This document shows positions 15,915-25,779 of a stretch of 35,775 bases of DNA, piece by piece. Source of the DNA: Phascolarctobacterium sp. (GTDB taxonomy: Bacteria; Bacillota; Negativicutes; Acidaminococcales; Acidaminococcaceae); NCBI RefSeq assembly GCF_030531065.1, contig NZ_JAUNOQ010000020.1, positions 1 to 35,775 on the forward strand. The letters are read 5' to 3'. The notes under the pieces were generated by a model that saw only the letters and a list, made by a program, of their open reading frames with translations, did no database searches and was not told the DNA's origin. Positions within the stretch are counted from its first letter, which is position 1, and each line of letters starts with the position of its first letter. Position numbers and translations under genes: made by a program.

Positions 15915-17174
15915 ATGCTGACCACAGCCCCCAGAGGTACGAAGGATATTATGCCTTCTGACGTTAGCGCATGGCGTTATCTGGAAGAAACCATGCGGCG
16001 GATTTGTGCCCAATATGGCTACAAGGAAATCAGAACTCCTGTGTTTGAGCATACAGAGCTGTTCCAACGCGGCATCGGCGATACTACCGATGTTGTAGAA
16101 AAAGAAATGTACACCTTTACGGATAGAGGCAACCGCAGCATTACGCTGCGCCCGGAAAATACCGCCTCCGCCGTGCGCGCCTATGTCGAGCATAAGCTGA
16201 GCAAGGACGATGCGGCGGTTAAGCTGTATTACATGGGTCCCATGTTCCGTTACGACCGCCCGCAGGCCGGACGCCTGCGCGAATTCCACCAGTTTGGCGT
16301 GGAGGCGCTGGGCGTTACGGGGCCAAATGTGGACGCGGAGATTATTCTTTTGGCGGTACAGGTGCTGCAATCTTTAGGATTGCAGGACTTGAAGCTGAAA
16401 ATAAATTCCGTAGGCTGCCCTAAATGTCGTCCGCTGCACAGAGAAAAGCTGCAGGCCTTCTTTAGACCGCATTTGGAGGAGCTGTGCCACGATTGTCAGG
16501 GGCGCTTTGAGCGCAATCCTCTGCGCTTGCTGGACTGCAAAAATCCGCACGACCACGAGCTGGGCATGGGCGCTCCCAGTCTGGAGGAATGCCTGTGCGA
16601 CGAATGTAAGGCGCATTTTGCAGGCTTGAAGGAGCTGCTTACCGCCGCAGGCGTGGATTACGAGGTTGACCACAATCTGGTGCGCGGCCTTGATTACTAC
16701 ACTAAAACCGCTTTTGAAATTCAGTACGCCCCCCTGGGCGCGCAGAGCGCCGTTTGCGGCGGCGGGCGTTACGACGGTTTGGTGAAGGAAATAAGCGGCG
16801 ACGAAGACCGCCCCGGCATCGGCTTCGCCATGGGCATGGAGCGCGTGCTGCTGGCGCTGGAAAAGCAACAGCTTTTGCCGGCCTTTGACGAAGGCATCGA
16901 CGTTTACGTTGTCTGCCCTAAAAAGGAGCGTTTTACGCTGGCCTTTAAAATGGCCATCGAGCTGCGCCGCGCAGGGCTGAAGGTCGAATACGACTTTAAC
17001 GGCCGCAGCATGAAGGCGCAGATGAAGCAGGCCAATAAATTCCAGGCTAAATACGTTTTAATTTTTGGCGAGGATGAAGCTGCCCGCGGCAATGTTACCG
17101 TGCGTAATATGGCCGACAGCCAGCAACAGGAAATCGCTGTAAATGATATCATCAAATTCTTTCAGGATAAATAA
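15915..17174 (+). CDS. hisS: histidyl-tRNA synthetase
   Basis: A class II synthetase of 419 residues. Motif 1 region RGTKDIMP (6-13), motif 2 with [19 protein letters not shown], the histidine-A loop [15 protein letters not shown], motif 3 [15 protein letters not shown] and a C-terminal anticodon-binding domain (about 325-419) are all present. It charges tRNA-His. AAGGAGG lies 8 nt before the ATG. aspS follows after 20 nt, the usual hisS-aspS operon of Firmicutes. No T-box leader is present in front of it, where a palindromic repeat lies instead. Confidence 0.97.
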   Translation: MLTTAPRGTKDIMPSDVSAWRYLEETMRRICAQYGYKEIRTPVFEHTELFQRGIGDTTDVVEKEMYTFTDRGNRSITLRPENTASAVRAYVEHKLSKDDAAVKLYYMGPMFRYDRPQAGRLREFHQFGVEALGVTGPNVDAEIILLAVQVLQSLGLQDLKLKINSVGCPKCRPLHREKLQAFFRPHLEELCHDCQGRFERNPLRLLDCKNPHDHELGMGAPSLEECLCDECKAHFAGLKELLTAAGVDYEVDHNLVRGLDYYTKTAFEIQYAPLGAQSAVCGGGRYDGLVKEISGDEDRPGIGFAMGMERVLLALEKQQLLPAFDEGIDVYVVCPKKERFTLAFKMAIELRRAGLKVEYDFNGRSMKAQMKQANKFQAKYVLIFGEDEAARGNVTVRNMADSQQQEIAVNDIIKFFQDK

Positions 17175-17194
17175 TTAGAGTAGAGGTGCTAAAG

Positions 17195-18982
<1,788 letters not shown>

Positions 18983-19014
18983 GCTTTATCATTTGAACGA
19001 ACAATAAGTTTTTT

Positions 19015-19064
19015 AGCCGCCTGTCGGCAGTAGTGTTGCACTATTGCCGCAAAGGCGGCTTTTG
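19015..19064 (+). terminator. terminator of the hisS-aspS transcript
   Basis: AGCCGCCT (19015-19022) pairs with AGGCGGCT (19053-19060), with an inner stem CGGCAGTAGTG/CACTATTGCCG (19025-19049, one G-U pair) and a TTTTG tail. Confidence 0.88.
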
Positions 19065-19086
19065 TTAATTATTTCACAAAATTCCA

Positions 19087-19115
19087 TTGAAAAAAACCGC
19101 GGTTTTTGGTATGAT
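19087..19115 (+). promoter_or_regulatory. promoter of 6S RNA
   Basis: TTGAAA (19087-19092), 17 nt, TATGAT (19110-19115). Transcription would begin near 19122, giving a precursor with about 40 nt of 5' leader before the 6S closing stem. Confidence 0.85.
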
Positions 19116-19161
19116 ATTTATGTCGAAGTAAGGCGGAGACAATTAAAAAACCGACAAATTA

Positions 19162-19343
19162 TACCCCTGCGATGTTCGTTACATTGCTCCACAGGTTTTG
19201 AGCCAACACTCTTACCTAGGGAACCTGATACTTCTCCCTTCAAAAACAAGCCTCCTTTAGAGTGGACTTTTGCGATGGGAGAGAAGGTACCCACCTGCAC
19301 ATGCAGGTTCAAAACATGGAGTTAGGACGGCATTGTGGGGATT
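19162..19343 (+). ncRNA. ssrS: 6S RNA
   Basis: The closing stem pairs CCCCTGCGATG (from 19164) with CATTGTGGGG (19331-19340). Inside it are the conserved TTCGT, CCACAGGTTTTGAGCCAACACTC split across 19189-19212, and GGACGG near 19325. Together these make the long, interrupted hairpin with a central bubble that imitates an open promoter. 6S RNA binds sigma-A RNA polymerase and restrains it in stationary phase. Ends are estimated from pairing. From memory, B. subtilis bsrA also lies close to aspS and the rarA homologue yrvN, so the position is a conserved one. Confidence 0.9.
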
Positions 19344-19357
19344 AATTTTAATTATGT

Positions 19358-19410
19358 AATAAATCTTGGAGTCTGAACCTGAAAATTTAGATTCTGAGAT
19401 TTATTTTTTG
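19358..19410 (+). terminator. terminator downstream of 6S RNA
   Basis: AATAAATCT (19358-19366) pairs with AGATTTATT (19397-19405), with partial inner pairing and T residues to 19409. It probably ends the 6S precursor just before the AbiE promoter. Confidence 0.65.
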
Positions 19411-19418
19411 CAAAAAAC

Positions 19419-19448
19419 TTGTATTTGAACGCTGTTTGATGGTATAAT
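19419..19448 (+). promoter_or_regulatory. promoter of the AbiE module
   Basis: TTGTAT (19419-19424), 18 nt, TATAAT (19443-19448). It lies 50 nt upstream of the first AbiE gene, which has AAGGTG as ribosome site. Confidence 0.72.
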
Positions 19449-19481
19449 ACAAAAAAGAAGATTAGTACTTCTCTTTTGTAT
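19447..19481 (+). promoter_or_regulatory. operator-like inverted repeat at the AbiE promoter
   Basis: ATACAAAAAAGAAG (19447-19460) and CTTCTCTTTTGTAT (19468-19481) are inverted with one mismatch around a 7-nt centre. The left arm begins inside the -10 box, so a bound protein would block initiation. AbiEi proteins are known to repress their own promoter by binding inverted repeats. Confidence 0.7.
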
Positions 19482-19498
19482 AAAAGAAGGTGTAAATC

Positions 19499-20125
19499 AT
19501 GTTGTACGAATACATTAAAGCTAATTATGCTCCTAACGAGCCTATTTTGAGTAATGAGCTGCAAAAATATCCTTATAAGAGTACATCGTTGCGTCAAGAG
19601 TTAAAATCACTTACAGATAAAGGATTGTTGCGCCGTTATGACAGAGGAATTTACTATCTTCCTAAAATGACAATTTTTAATATTGAAGCTGTCCCTAGTC
19701 GAAATAGTATTATAGAAAAGAAGTATCTAAAACAAGATAATGAAAATATAGGTTATGTTAGCGGTTTAGGATTAGCTAATCAATTAGGTTTAACATCTCA
19801 AGTAGCCTCTGTCGTTGAAATAGTCACTAATAAAGCGACAAAGGAATATAAAGAATTATCGATAGGAAATATTACTGTTATTATGCGTAAGCCTAAAATT
19901 ACCGTTGATTCTACAAATTATCAGGTTTTGCAGTTTTTGGATCTTATAAAAGATATAAATGCCTTTCTGGAGATATCGAAGCATGAGGCTAAAGAAAAAA
20001 TATTGCTGTATATAAAAAAAACAGGTTTACTTTTTTCGACGATAGAAAAGTATTTAAAGTACTATCCGCCTATTGTTTATAAAAATCTCTATGAAATGGG
20101 GTTCCTCATCAATGCTTATTCATAA
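19499..20125 (+). CDS. AbiEi-like antitoxin (winged-helix, DUF6088 type)
   Basis: A protein of 208 residues. The N-terminal ~60 residues form a winged helix ending in the AbiEi signature LRQELKSLTDKGLLRRYDRG followed by IYYLP. The central part (PSRNSIIEKKYLK, GYVSGLGLANQLGL) matches the DUF6088/AbiEi body. In type IV toxin-antitoxin pairs of this kind the first gene neutralises the second without protein contact and represses its own promoter. An inverted repeat over the promoter supports that. The DNA is much more AT-rich than aspS and rarA. It overlaps the next gene by 14 nt. Confidence 0.85.
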   Translation: MLYEYIKANYAPNEPILSNELQKYPYKSTSLRQELKSLTDKGLLRRYDRGIYYLPKMTIFNIEAVPSRNSIIEKKYLKQDNENIGYVSGLGLANQLGLTSQVASVVEIVTNKATKEYKELSIGNITVIMRKPKITVDSTNYQVLQFLDLIKDINAFLEISKHEAKEKILLYIKKTGLLFSTIEKYLKYYPPIVYKNLYEMGFLINAYS

Positions 20126-21026
20126 TAATAGAGAAGAATTTCAGGAGTTAATATCCGTAATATCTAAAGAAAAGGGCATAGAGGAATGGATTGTTGAAAA
20201 GGATTATTATGTTACTATTATTTTAAAATATTTGACGCAAGCATTGCCTGATTTGGTGTTTAAGGGAGGGACTTCCTTATCTAAGTGTTATAGAATCATT
20301 TCCCGCTTTTCAGAAGATATTGATTTAACGACACATGTTAAACCCACAGAAGGGCAGAAACGAAATATAAAAAGTAGGATTCTGGCTATAATACAGGAGC
20401 TGAATTTAAAGCTTGACAATCCTGATGAAATTTTGAGCCGAAGAAACTATAATAAATACATTATAAAATATAAATCTGTTATTCCAATTGAAAATGATTT
20501 TATAGAGTCGCAGATTATACTGGAAACAGTTTATAAAACGATTGCCTTTCCAGTGGTGCAGTTGCCTGTAAATAATATAATGGGCGATTACTTATCCGAA
20601 AAGAATCTTCCTTTTATTGAGAATTATCAACTAGAGCCTTTTGTAATGCCCGTTCAGGAACTTAGCAGAACCTTTGCCGATAAAATTTTTGCAATTTGTG
20701 ATTATTATCTTGCTGCAAAGGAAAGCAGTAATTCTAGGCATATATATGATATTTATATGCTTTTACCGGCTATTTCTTTAAATGAGCAATTTAGAGCATT
20801 AGTAGTTGACATAAGGGAAAATAGAGCCGTTTCGCCGGTTTGTTATTCAGCTAAGACCGGGCAAAATCCGAATCAAATATTGAAAAATATAATTTCTGAA
20901 AGATTTTATGAACGTGATTATAATAATCTAACCAAAAAACTTCTTTTAGAAGATGTGTCATATAATCAGGCTGTACAAGCTTTAGAGGAAGTAATTGCAA
21001 GTAAAGCGTTTGAATTTTGCTTGTGA
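20112..21026 (+). CDS. AbiEii/AbiGii-family nucleotidyltransferase toxin
   Basis: A protein of 304 residues with the EKDYYVT motif (29-35), the nucleotidyltransferase signature KGGTSLSK (51-58) and the metal-binding SEDIDL (67-72: Asp69, Asp71). A C-terminal helical part carries the DKIFAI and RHIYDIYML signatures of the AbiEii (DUF1814) group. Such toxins transfer nucleotides, in related MenT enzymes to tRNA 3' ends, and stop growth during phage infection. The start at 20112 lies 14 nt inside the antitoxin gene. Earlier in-frame ATGs at 20073 and 20091 are possible but would extend the overlap. rarA begins 18 nt later. Confidence 0.88.
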   Translation: MLIHNNREEFQELISVISKEKGIEEWIVEKDYYVTIILKYLTQALPDLVFKGGTSLSKCYRIISRFSEDIDLTTHVKPTEGQKRNIKSRILAIIQELNLKLDNPDEILSRRNYNKYIIKYKSVIPIENDFIESQIILETVYKTIAFPVVQLPVNNIMGDYLSEKNLPFIENYQLEPFVMPVQELSRTFADKIFAICDYYLAAKESSNSRHIYDIYMLLPAISLNEQFRALVVDIRENRAVSPVCYSAKTGQNPNQILKNIISERFYERDYNNLTKKLLLEDVSYNQAVQALEEVIASKAFEFCL

Positions 21027-21044
21027 GTATAACAGGTGATAAAT

Positions 21045-22334
21045 ATGCAGGATTTATTTGGTAATCTTTTTGCAGAAGAACATAGACAGACCAAACCCTT
21101 GGCCGACAGAATGCGGCCGCAGCAGCTTAGCGATTTTGTGGGGCAGGAAAAGGCCGTAGGGCAGGGCAGCCCGCTGCGGCGCATGATTGAGCGCGACATG
21201 CTGCAATCCGTGCTTTTCTACGGGCCGCCGGGCACGGGCAAGACGACGCTGGCGCAGGTTATTGCCCATGTAACGGGCGAGCAGTTTGTATCCATTAACG
21301 CCGTTGCCAGCGGCGTTCCGGAGCTGCGCAAACTCATTGCTAAAGCGCAGGAGGAGCAGCGCCGCGGCTTAGGCCGCACCATCGTTTTTATCGACGAGAT
21401 ACATCGCTTTAACAAGGCGCAGCAGGACGTACTGCTGCCCTATGTGGAAAACGGCACCATCGTGCTTATCGGCGCGACGACGGAAAATCCCTTCTTTGAA
21501 ATAAATTCGCCGCTGTTATCCCGCATGAAGGTTGTGCGCCTGGAAAAGCTGCAGCCCCAGAATTTAGTGCAGATTTTGCAGCGGGCTATTGCCGACGGGG
21601 AGCGCGGTTTTGGCGGCAGCTTTACTGCCGAGACGGAGGCGCTGCAGATCATTGCCGATTTTGCCGCCGGCGATGCGCGGGGAGCGTTGAATATTTTGGA
21701 GCAGGCTGAGTTTATGCTGCCGGAAGCAGGCCAGCGCGTACTGACGGTGGAGGTACTGCGCAGCGTTATCGGCACGGCTATGCAGCGGTACGATAAGAAG
21801 GGCGACCAGCATTACGATATCATCAGCGCCTTTATCAAAAGTATGCGCGGCAGCGACGCCGACGCAGCGCTGCATTATTTGGCGCGCATGATCGAAGGCG
21901 GCGAGGATTTGCGCTTTATTGCCCGCCGTATCGTTATTTGCGCTGCCGAGGACGTAGGGCTTGCTGATCCTATGGCGTTAGTAGTGGCCAACGCGGCGGC
22001 GCAAGCGGCAGATTTCGTAGGCTTTCCCGAAGCGCAGATACCTTTAGCCGAGGCGGTGTGCTATATTGCTAATGCGCCAAAGAGCAATACGGCTTATATG
22101 GGGATCGCCAATGCCCGCAGCGATGTGCGGCATGGTAATTGCGGCAGTGTGCCCAAGCATTTGCGGGACGCTCACTATCCTGGAGCTAAAGCGTTAGGCC
22201 ATGGCTTAGATTATAAATATCCTCATAATTTTCCCGGTGGTTGGGTGGCGCAGCAGTATTTGCCGGACGAGCTGGCAGGTAAGCGGTATTATATTCCCAG
22301 CGGCAATGGGCAGGATACGGGGCGCAAAAAATAA
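21045..22334 (+). CDS. rarA: replication-associated recombination protein RarA (MgsA)
   Basis: An AAA+ clamp-loader-like ATPase of 429 residues. It has Walker A GPPGTGKT (60-67), Walker B FIDEIHRF, sensor TTENPFFEINSPLLSR, and the C-terminal tetramerisation domain ending with YKYPHNFPGGWVAQQYLPD. It acts at stalled replication forks with single-stranded DNA-binding protein. The start at 21045 is chosen from AGGTGAT ending 4 nt before it. The GTG at 21036 lies in that ribosome site. GC content returns to the housekeeping level within its first codons, a sharp boundary with the AbiE module. Confidence 0.95.
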   Translation: MQDLFGNLFAEEHRQTKPLADRMRPQQLSDFVGQEKAVGQGSPLRRMIERDMLQSVLFYGPPGTGKTTLAQVIAHVTGEQFVSINAVASGVPELRKLIAKAQEEQRRGLGRTIVFIDEIHRFNKAQQDVLLPYVENGTIVLIGATTENPFFEINSPLLSRMKVVRLEKLQPQNLVQILQRAIADGERGFGGSFTAETEALQIIADFAAGDARGALNILEQAEFMLPEAGQRVLTVEVLRSVIGTAMQRYDKKGDQHYDIISAFIKSMRGSDADAALHYLARMIEGGEDLRFIARRIVICAAEDVGLADPMALVVANAAAQAADFVGFPEAQIPLAEAVCYIANAPKSNTAYMGIANARSDVRHGNCGSVPKHLRDAHYPGAKALGHGLDYKYPHNFPGGWVAQQYLPDELAGKRYYIPSGNGQDTGRKK

Positions 22335-22353
22335 AAAATTGAAAAGCATATCA

Positions 22354-22392
22354 AAAGCAGCTGTTGGAGCAAGTTCCGGCAGCTGCTTTTTT
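22354..22392 (+). terminator. first terminator after rarA
   Basis: AAAGCAGCTG (22354-22363) pairs with CAGCTGCTTT (22380-22389), with inner GGA/TCC pairing and six T residues. Confidence 0.9.
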
Positions 22393-22399
22393 GCAGGTT

Positions 22400-22441
22400 A
22401 ATAGCAGTTGTCGGAAGAAATCCGGCAGCTGCTATTTTTTT
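22400..22441 (+). terminator. second, tandem terminator after rarA
   Basis: AATAGCAGTTGTCGGA (22400-22415) pairs along all 16 bases with TCCGGCAGCTGCTATT (22421-22436; two G-U pairs), loop AGAAA, and seven T residues. Its sequence resembles the first terminator, so it looks like a local duplication that insulates the glycan operon. Confidence 0.92.
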
Positions 22442-22518
22442 GCGCAAAAATAGCTATTGTACAGGGTTAGGAGAGAAATGATATAGTTACTGACTGTAAA
22501 GTCAGGAATGATATCGGC

Positions 22519-22547
22519 TTGACTGGCATGAAAAAAGGACTTATAAT
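22519..22547 (+). promoter_or_regulatory. promoter of the surface-glycan operon
   Basis: TTGACT (22519-22524), 17 nt, TATAAT (22542-22547). It gives a leader of about 105 nt before wbaP. The AT-rich stretch 22442-22658 has no gene. A short TGACTGTAAAGTCA hairpin lies at about 22491-22504 upstream of the promoter. No other strong promoter is seen until the end of the cluster, so transcription may run through to 35510. Confidence 0.85.
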
Positions 22548-22658
22548 ATATGATAGTAATTTAGATATTCATAAAATTATAACAGATGAAAAACTGATAT
22601 AAATCGCAAATAATGACAGTCTGAAGATAGATGAATTGTAGGGATGGGGAGAGGTTTT

Positions 22659-24068
22659 GTGAAACGGTATTACGGAGCTGTGCTGATGCTGCTGTTCGTG
22701 CTGATGGATTATGCAGCGTTGATTATGGCAGAGCAAGGCGCTTTTATATTACGTAATATAATAACGCATTCGCAAAATCTGCATATTTCCTGGCTCAATT
22801 TCTGGATAGTATTTCCCAGCCTGTTCCTGCTCTTTATTCATCTGGGACAGCTGTACAGCCGCCGTATGCCCTTCTACAAGGAAGTGGAAAAACTGTTCCA
22901 CGCCTGCTGCTACGGTACGCTGGCCGTAATTTTTGTTTTGTACGTGGCGCGCATCGCCGCCACCACCAGCAGAATGTTCGTGGGCTTATTCGGTATTCTG
23001 GCTTTCGTTTTCCTGACGCTGTTGCGGTACGGCGCTAAGCGTTTGCTGCTGCATTGGGATTTGCTGCAAGCGCCGACGATTATCATCGGCGCGGGCAAAA
23101 CGGCGGAGCTGCTGGCGAAAAGCATTACGCAGGACGCGGGCATGGGCTATAAAATCGTCGGCCTTTTGGAAGATAACAAAGTGCAGCCGGGAGTCTTGCA
23201 AAAATATCCGGTTCTGGGTAAATTTGCCGACGCGGAAAAAGTGATTAAGGAAACGGGCGTCAAGCGGGTCTTTATCGCCGCGCCGGGGCTGGAAGAACGC
23301 AAGCTGGGGATGTTAATCTATCGCATCCAGCCGCTGGTAAAAAACATCGGCGTGATTCCCAATTTAGTGGGCGTGCCTTTGGGCGCTGTGGAAGCGGAAA
23401 GTATTTTCAACGAAAAGCTTTTAATCCTGCGCTTAAAAAATAACCTGGCGCGGCCGCTGAACCGCTGGCTGAAAACTCTTTTCGACTATACGCTGACGCT
23501 TTGCGGCACGCTTTTGATTTCGCCGATTTTAATCTTCATTGCGCTTTGGATATATTACGATTCGCCGGGGTCGATGATTTTTAAGCACACGCGCGTCGGG
23601 AAGAACGGCAAGCCGTTCTCCTGCTATAAATTCCGCAGTATGTGCGTGGACGCTAAGGAAAAACTGGCGGAGCTGCTGGCTAACGACCCGGCAGCGAGAG
23701 CAGAGTGGGAGCGCGACTTCAAGCTGAAAAACGACCCGCGCATTACCAAAAGCGGCGCGTTCTTGCGCAAGACCAGCCTGGACGAGCTGCCGCAAATCTT
23801 TAACGTGCTGCGCGGCGAGATGAGCTTAGTAGGGCCACGGCCGATAATCAAAGACGAATTAAAACGCTACGGCGATTTTGTCGGCGATTACCTGATGGTC
23901 AAGCCGGGCATTACCGGTATGTGGCAGGTGAGCGGAAGAAGCGATACCACCTATAACGAGCGCGTGCAGCTGGACAGCTGGTACGTGCGCAACTGGAGCG
24001 TGTGGCTGGACGTAATGCTGCTGTGGCGGACTTTTGCCGCGGTGTTGGGTAGAAGGGGAGCGTATTGA
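22659..24068 (+). CDS. wbaP: polyprenyl-phosphate sugar-1-phosphate transferase (WbaP type)
   Basis: An integral membrane enzyme of about 469 residues. Four N-terminal membrane helices lie in residues 1-130. A Rossmann-like CoA-binding_3 domain follows (IIIGAGKTAELLA, about 145-260), a fifth helix (PLNRWLKTLFDYTLTLCG), and the bacterial sugar transferase domain with KHTRVGKNGKPF, YKFRSM, DELPQIFNVLRGEMSLVGPRP and GITGMWQVSGR. It transfers hexose-1-phosphate (galactose or glucose) to undecaprenyl phosphate, the first step of repeat assembly. The start is the GTG at 22659, since GAGAGG precedes it by 4 nt. The ATG at 22644 has no clear site. First gene of the operon. Confidence 0.9.
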   Translation: MKRYYGAVLMLLFVLMDYAALIMAEQGAFILRNIITHSQNLHISWLNFWIVFPSLFLLFIHLGQLYSRRMPFYKEVEKLFHACCYGTLAVIFVLYVARIAATTSRMFVGLFGILAFVFLTLLRYGAKRLLLHWDLLQAPTIIIGAGKTAELLAKSITQDAGMGYKIVGLLEDNKVQPGVLQKYPVLGKFADAEKVIKETGVKRVFIAAPGLEERKLGMLIYRIQPLVKNIGVIPNLVGVPLGAVEAESIFNEKLLILRLKNNLARPLNRWLKTLFDYTLTLCGTLLISPILIFIALWIYYDSPGSMIFKHTRVGKNGKPFSCYKFRSMCVDAKEKLAELLANDPAARAEWERDFKLKNDPRITKSGAFLRKTSLDELPQIFNVLRGEMSLVGPRPIIKDELKRYGDFVGDYLMVKPGITGMWQVSGRSDTTYNERVQLDSWYVRNWSVWLDVMLLWRTFAAVLGRRGAY

Positions 24069-24070
24069 GA

Positions 24071-24889
24071 ATGTTGAAATTTTCCGTACTGCTTTCAGTA
24101 TATAAAAATGAAAAGCCGGAATATCTGCGCCTGGCTTTGCAGAGTATTGCCGCACAAACCTTGCAGCCGGACGAGATTGTTATCGTCAAGGACGGCGGCT
24201 TAACGCAGGCTTTGGACGCGGTGATAGACGATTTTGCCGCAAAGCAGCAAAACGTAAGAGTCCTGCCTTTCGCACAGAACCGCGGTTTAGGCTTGGCGCT
24301 GCGCGACGGCGTGACAGCCTGCACTCATGAGTACATTGCCCGCATGGATACCGACGATATAGCGTTGCCCGACCGCTTCGCTAGGCAGATGGCTTATCTT
24401 GCAAAGCATCATGATATTGCACTGCTAGGAGGCTGGATAACGGAATTTTCCCAGGACGCCGATAAGCCGGACACTATAACTAAGCTGCCTTGTGCTCATG
24501 AAGCAATTTTGTCTTACGCCAAGAAGCGCAATCCTTTCCGGCATATGACGGTGGTGTTTAAGAAAAGCGCCGTTATAACCAGCGGTAATTACCGGGATTT
24601 TTTGTGGTTCGAGGATTACGATTTGTGGGTGAGGATACTGCAGCAGGGCTATAAGGTGGCGAATATGCCGGAGGTGCTGGTAAACGTCCGAGCTGGGGAA
24701 GAAATGTTTGCCCGGCGCGGCGGGTGGAGGTATCTAAAGCAAGATTTAGCTTTTCAAAAAAATTTACATGAAAGCGATTTCATAAATGTTTATCAGTATA
24801 TAAAAAATGTGTTAATAAGGTCGGCTATGCGGCTGATACCAAACTTTTTGAGAGTAGCAATTTATAAAAACCTTTTGAGGGGTTCTTAG
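24071..24889 (+). CDS. family 2 glycosyltransferase (AmsE-like)
   Basis: A protein of 272 residues with a GT-A fold. It starts with the AmsE-type FSVLLSVYKNEKPEYL, then PDEIVIVKDGG (about 36-46), NRGLGLALRDGV and the metal-binding MDTDD near residue 95. After these come RNPFRHMTVVF, the catalytic WFEDYDLWVR block and a basic C-terminal end, probably membrane-associated. It adds one sugar to the lipid-linked intermediate made by WbaP. Donor and linkage cannot be read from sequence. ATG at 24071, 10 nt after AAGGGGAG, is preferred to the TTG at 24065 that overlaps the wbaP stop. Confidence 0.88.
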   Translation: MLKFSVLLSVYKNEKPEYLRLALQSIAAQTLQPDEIVIVKDGGLTQALDAVIDDFAAKQQNVRVLPFAQNRGLGLALRDGVTACTHEYIARMDTDDIALPDRFARQMAYLAKHHDIALLGGWITEFSQDADKPDTITKLPCAHEAILSYAKKRNPFRHMTVVFKKSAVITSGNYRDFLWFEDYDLWVRILQQGYKVANMPEVLVNVRAGEEMFARRGGWRYLKQDLAFQKNLHESDFINVYQYIKNVLIRSAMRLIPNFLRVAIYKNLLRGS

Positions 24890-24891
24890 AA

Positions 24892-25773
24892 ATGGCAAAT
24901 ACTATTGCAATTATAACTGTGTTTTATCCTAATACGAGTCATCTCGAAAATGTTAGAAAAATAGCTGAGCAGGTTAATAAAGTAATTATTTGTGACAATA
25001 GTCCTGAAAATAATCTGCTTTTATTTAAATCAATAAATAATTTGCAGTATTGTTTTTGGGGAGAAAATTTAGGGTTGTCTCTGGGATTTAATAAAATTCT
25101 TAAAAACACAAACTTTGCTTGGCAAGATGACGATTTCATAATTTTTTTTGACCAGGATACCAAGATACCGGAAAAGCATATCGTGACTTTAGAAAAAGAT
25201 TACGAATGGCTTGAGAAAAAAAATTACGCTGTTGGCTGTGTAGGACCTGTATTTTTCAATGAAAGTATGCAGAAAACGGAAATACCAACATTGAAGAAAG
25301 TAGTTAGCGACAATATTATCGCTGTCAAAAGTATGATTACTTCATCCATGTTATGTAAATATAAGAATTTAAGGAAGATAGGCTTTTGGAATGAAGAAAT
25401 ATTCTTAGATATGGCTGATTGGGATATCTGCTGGCGTTTTAGATATAACGGAATGAGTTGCTTTATGACCAATGCAACAATTATCCATCATACTGTTGGC
25501 GAGGGGAAGAAAAGAATATTTGGTTTTTTTGATTTACGTATAGCCAAGCCGTTTCGAGAGTATTATCAGACTAGGGATTGTTTGTATCTTTTTTGGAAGA
25601 AGTATATTCCTTGGAATTTTAGAATGAGATTTATTCTTAGATTAACGGTCAGAAATGTGTTGCATATATTTTTCTTGGATGAGCCAATGCTAAGGTTGCA
25701 ATATATTATTCAAGGAATTAGAGATTACATTAATAATATACATGGAGTTTTAAATCTTGAGAAAGAGGTGTAA
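24892..25773 (+). CDS. family 2 glycosyltransferase (rhamnosyltransferase-like)
   Basis: A protein of 293 residues. It has the rhamnosyltransferase-type start AIITVFYPN, DNSPENN, WGENLGLSLGFN (about 59-70), the DxD motif as FFDQDTKIP (about 86-94) and the EEIFLDMADWDICWR block (about 168-182). The layout resembles RfbF/WsaF-like GT2 enzymes that use dTDP-rhamnose, which fits the RmlA and RmlC genes that follow, but the donor is an inference. Its DNA is noticeably more AT-rich than rmlA, so the cluster is mosaic. GAGGGG lies before the ATG. rmlA starts 7 nt after the stop. Confidence 0.85.
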   Translation: MANTIAIITVFYPNTSHLENVRKIAEQVNKVIICDNSPENNLLLFKSINNLQYCFWGENLGLSLGFNKILKNTNFAWQDDDFIIFFDQDTKIPEKHIVTLEKDYEWLEKKNYAVGCVGPVFFNESMQKTEIPTLKKVVSDNIIAVKSMITSSMLCKYKNLRKIGFWNEEIFLDMADWDICWRFRYNGMSCFMTNATIIHHTVGEGKKRIFGFFDLRIAKPFREYYQTRDCLYLFWKKYIPWNFRMRFILRLTVRNVLHIFFLDEPMLRLQYIIQGIRDYINNIHGVLNLEKEV

Positions 25774-25779
25774 TGCTTT

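Noticed and set aside
19044-19325. A 93-codon open frame upstream of the AbiE module
   Set aside because: It runs through the aspS terminator and the 6S RNA, whose pairing explains the sequence.
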